64,000 bases of DNA from Achromobacter marplatensis (GTDB taxonomy: Bacteria; Pseudomonadota; Gammaproteobacteria; Burkholderiales; Burkholderiaceae_B), in assembly GCF_002209535.1 (NCBI RefSeq), contig NZ_NJIG01000012.1, forward strand, positions 62,001-126,000, in the 5' to 3' direction. Below, in pieces: positions 63,214 to 64,000 of this stretch. The position numbers and the translations under genes are program-made. The number at the start of each line of letters is the position of its first letter. The first letter of the stretch is position 1. The notes beneath the pieces were generated by a model. The model made no database searches and was not told where the DNA came from. It was given only the letters and a program-made list of their open reading frames with translations.

Positions 63214-63744
63214 TTACAGAATGTTGGCCTGGCGGCCGTAGATCAAGCCTTCGACCCCAACCGCGGATATCCCGTCCGAACTGGCGTCATAGCGCAGCAG
63301 AATCCGTGGGAGGTTTTCGGTGGCTTGCCCGCAGATCATCTGGCCTGCCTTCTCGGCGTCAAACTCGCTGAAGTGGCACGGGCACTTGAACGTTTTTGTT
63401 TTGTTGTCGAAAACTGTGGGGCAGCCCATATGCGTGCACATCGTGCTGTACGCGACGATGTCGTGGTCAGGGCCAACGCCGCCGGGAACGGGATGCCCGA
63501 GCTTCACAGCGGTACACGGCGAGGCAGCGTCGGGATAGGCGAACTGCAGGGGCGTGTCGGCCGTGAGCTTCTGCGCGACGGCGATGGACTTCACGGGGTA
63601 GGGCAGCGTGGTTCCGGTGTGCGGCGCCGTGGCCGGTTGGGCTTGGGCGGGCATGATCGGGATGAGTGTTGCGGCAGCAACAGCACCGCCCGTTCCGCTC
63701 AACTTGAGGAATCCGCGCCGGGTAAGGATTTGTGGCTCTGACAT
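63214..63744 (-). CDS. aioB: Arsenite oxidase small (Rieske) subunit AioB
   Basis: 176 residues. A Tat signal ([10 protein letters not shown], residues 8-17, hydrophobic to about 33) exports the AioAB heterodimer. The 2Fe-2S Rieske site is C103-T-H105 and C121-x2-H124, and the extra pair Cys108/Cys123 can form the Rieske disulfide present in some AioB proteins. First gene of the leftward run aioB-aioA-cytochrome-moaA, behind a sigma-54 promoter. Confidence 0.97.
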   Translation of the reverse strand: MSEPQILTRRGFLKLSGTGGAVAAATLIPIMPAQAQPATAPHTGTTLPYPVKSIAVAQKLTADTPLQFAYPDAASPCTAVKLGHPVPGGVGPDHDIVAYSTMCTHMGCPTVFDNKTKTFKCPCHFSEFDAEKAGQMICGQATENLPRILLRYDASSDGISAVGVEGLIYGRQANIL

Positions 63745-63799
63745 GTCGATATTTCCTATTGAAACGAAATGACGGCTTCAGTACTCTGTAGAGCGATAA

Positions 63800-63815
63800 G
63801 CAAAGGGCATGCCAA
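63800..63815 (-). promoter_or_regulatory. Sigma-54 promoter of the aioBA operon
   Basis: Read on the minus strand, TTGGCATGCCCTTTGC has the -24 GG and -12 GC exactly 10 bases apart, matching TTGGCACGN4TTGC at all but one position. It lies 56 bases before the aioB ATG. RpoN control of aioBA with the activator AioR is established in Agrobacterium and Herminiimonas. Confidence 0.8.
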
Positions 63816-63833
63816 GTGTCTCTGGCATTGCCC
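63805..63833. promoter_or_regulatory. Inverted repeat overlapping the sigma-54 promoter
   Basis: GGGCATGCCA (63805-63814) and TGGCATTGCCC (63823-63833) are inverted repeats with one extra T and an 8-base spacer. The left arm is part of the -24 region, so a bound protein could block RpoN polymerase; it also lies in the 5' region of the divergent gene. Confidence 0.45.
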
Positions 63834-63855
63834 TACACAGGAGGAGACCAAGACC

Positions 63856-64000
63856 ATGGGCACAACGCGATGCCGGAGAGGTAACGTCCAGGCGCCCCAA
63901 CAGGGGCTGGCGTTACCGTTCGGTAACCGCCGCAGCTTTCTCGCGGCCGGCGTAGCGTCTATCGCGGCCTGTACCTTGCCGCGCAACGCAGCGGCGTCCG
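63856..64000 (+). CDS. aioX: 5' end of a Tat-exported protein, probably arsenite sensor AioX
   Basis: Only the first 48 codons are in the window. GGAGGA precedes the ATG by about 10 bases. The peptide contains a twin-arginine signal (NRRSFLAAGVASIAACTLPR), so the product is periplasmic. A gene divergent from aioB is most often aioX, an arsenite-binding PhnD-like protein that signals to AioS/AioR. The mature sequence is beyond the window edge, so identity is inferred from position. Confidence 0.5.
   Translation, partial: MGTTRCRRGNVQAPQQGLALPFGNRRSFLAAGVASIAACTLPRNAAAS

Noticed and set aside
63823-63838. Second sigma-54 promoter on the plus strand for the divergent gene
   Set aside because: TGGCATTGCCC has the -24 GG but no GC at the -12 position.

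Overview
The backbone at the left of this window (about 1-19.9 kb) looks like an Alcaligenaceae beta-proteobacterium, most likely Achromobacter or a close Bordetella relative. It is GC-rich with high GC3. The gene order is greA / yhbY-rlmE-ftsH-folP-glmM / olsB / ppx-ppk1 / pstS-pstC-pstA-pstB / tRNA-Pro. This assignment rests on remembered family similarity and gene order, not on a search.

Region 1 (1-19.9 kb) is core chromosome: a FlxA-like protein, a RutG/UraA-type uracil permease, a Tar-type chemoreceptor, transcript-cleavage factor GreA, ribosome maturation (YhbY, RlmE), the FtsH protease, folate and peptidoglycan precursor enzymes (FolP, GlmM), an OlsB-like acyltransferase, and a phosphate block (Ppx, Ppk1, PstSCAB) in which ppk1 and pstS each carry a recognisable Pho box.

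Region 2 (19.9-47.6 kb) is a genomic island of about 27.7 kb inserted in the 3' part of tRNA-Pro(UGG). The tRNA end is repeated exactly (47 bp) at both borders, a tyrosine integrase lies inside the right border, and paired TTTTACCCCAC motifs, probably integrase arm sites, lie just inside both borders. The left part carries island maintenance genes (AlpA, a Gp2/YagK-like protein, an XRE regulator, a YqaJ-type nuclease, a DUF932 protein, a Cys-rich phage-type protein). No conjugation genes are seen, so it is probably mobilised by other elements or defective. The right part is a defence and unknown-function zone: Sel1-repeat and zinc-ribbon proteins, a small operon ending in an octapeptide-repeat protein, membrane proteins of unknown role, a KAP P-loop NTPase next to a HEPN protein, a frameshifted HNH nuclease, remnants of an Abi-like gene and of another truncated gene beside IS3 debris, a Kiwa system (kwaA-kwaB), and a C5 methyltransferase / restriction enzyme pair with a Vsr repair nuclease.

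Region 3 (47.6-64.0 kb) seems to be a second accessory element stacked on the first. Just past the right border there is a new terminator and a different tandem 12-bp motif pair placed like the arm sites of the first island. After about 2 kb of degenerate DNA come a DEAD/DEAH helicase with a nuclease-like C-terminus, an unknown protein and an XRE-ImmA/IrrE protein. A further decayed stretch leads to a PhoX-type phosphatase and an arsenite-oxidation locus: an ArsR-family (AioF-like) regulator, moaA, cytochrome c, aioA, aioB, and a divergent gene (probably aioX) cut by the window end. A canonical sigma-54 promoter precedes aioB, and Pho-box-like sites precede phoX and the ArsR gene.

Working together: the phosphate genes, PhoX and the arsenite oxidase locus are candidates for a shared phosphate/arsenic response. 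The two islands add layered anti-phage functions. The least explained parts are the octapeptide-repeat operon, the KAP-HEPN pair and the helicase/unknown/ImmA trio.
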